DNA of 64,000 nt from Paraburkholderia xenovorans LB400 (lineage in GTDB: Bacteria > Pseudomonadota > Gammaproteobacteria > Burkholderiales > Burkholderiaceae), in the NCBI RefSeq assembly GCF_000013645.1, contig NC_007952.1, forward strand, positions 1,612,001-1,676,000, read 5' to 3'. The translations under genes were made by a program, and so were the position numbers. The notes beneath the pieces were generated by a model. It saw nothing but the letters and a program-made list of their open reading frames with translations. It was not told the DNA's origin and did not search any database. Numbering within the stretch: the first letter of the stretch is position 1; each line of letters opens with the position of its first letter. Positions 63,814 to 64,000 of this stretch are shown here, piece by piece.

Positions 63814-64000
63814 GCCGCCGCTGATTCTGAGCGCGATGCTGATGACCTTGCTGCTGGCCTTGCTGATGGAAGCCGCGACGGTGTCGGCTCAGCCTGTGGC
63901 ACAGGACCCACCACTCACCTTCACGATTTCGCCGGGCTACCGCTTCACCGAACAAAGCGGCGAAGCGCTTTACAACGCTAGCTGCGCGGGATGCCATATG
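63806..64000 (+). CDS. c-type cytochrome (5' part, cut by window edge)
   Basis: 65 codons visible. Hydrophobic signal segment LSAMLMTLLLALLMEAATVS ending SAQPVAQ is followed by YRFTEQSGEALYNASCAGCH, which contains the heme-attachment motif CAGCH of class I cytochrome c. The ATG at 63806 lies inside the oxidase gene, overlapping by eight bases. Periplasmic; probably the electron acceptor of the flavoprotein. The axial Met region lies beyond the window. Confidence 0.85.
   Translation, partial: MDRPPLILSAMLMTLLLALLMEAATVSAQPVAQDPPLTFTISPGYRFTEQSGEALYNASCAGCHM

Overview
The window is GC-rich (roughly 62-65 percent) and densely coded. Gene content and order (betIBA, gbdR-glyA-dgcAB-etfAB-gbcAB, betC/choX, Burkholderia-type OmpC-like porin, SfnB/LLM/Ssu sulfur-scavenging genes) point to a Betaproteobacterium of the Burkholderiaceae, most probably Paraburkholderia, probably on a secondary replicon. 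The species assignment is inference. No rRNA, tRNA, CRISPR array or intact insertion sequence was seen.

Left third (1-27.5 kb): a nearly complete route from choline-O-sulfate or choline to sarcosine. BetC frees choline and sulfate. BetA (cut by the window edge) and BetB oxidise choline to glycine betaine. GbcAB demethylates glycine betaine to dimethylglycine, and DgcAB with a dedicated ETF pair takes that to sarcosine. FdhA, GlyA and PurU handle the released one-carbon units. Two periplasmic quaternary-amine binding proteins (a betaine type and a ChoX type), regulators BetI, GbdR and a LysR protein, and a porin complete it. Sarcosine oxidase and the ABC permease/ATPase partners are not in the window. 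A two-gene glycosyltransferase-like pair (DUF5672 plus a TPR protein) sits inside this block. A V4R-like protein and a 'dipeptidase' without the usual first metal motif are embedded in the dgc operon.

Middle (27.5-40 kb): an accessory groESL operon under a CIRCE/HrcA operator with an atypical GroEL tail, then an SfnB-like flavoprotein, a four-gene peptide-type ABC importer and a MetQ-type binding protein. The 38.2-39.5 kb stretch holds truncated, frameshifted tails of ABC-importer genes (peptide-type binding protein, LivK-like, LivF-like). A small DUF3088-like remnant lies at 31.6 kb.

40-45 kb: the most interesting system. A rhodanese, a serine O-acetyltransferase and a small XRE regulator are followed, behind their own promoter, by a Family 2A (SrpI-like) encapsulin. 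It overlaps a SufS-type cysteine desulfurase that carries a ~290-residue disordered N-terminal extension, the hallmark of an encapsulated cargo. This is a predicted protein nanocompartment for sulfur metabolism, with cysteine-precursor synthesis and persulfide handling encoded next to it.

Right third (45-61.9 kb): organosulfur scavenging. It has a second MetQ, an NtaA/SnaA/DszA-type LLM monooxygenase, a cystine-type ABC transporter lacking its ATPase, tandem SfnB proteins, another LLM monooxygenase and SsuD in one coupled operon. Convergent to it is an ssuCAB-type transporter operon with a DszC/SfnB-like flavoprotein and an AhpD-like protein. An AraC regulator separates this from the last unit: a Tat-exported flavin amine oxidase overlapping a c-type cytochrome gene (cut by the right edge), suggesting a cytochrome-coupled periplasmic amine dehydrogenase.
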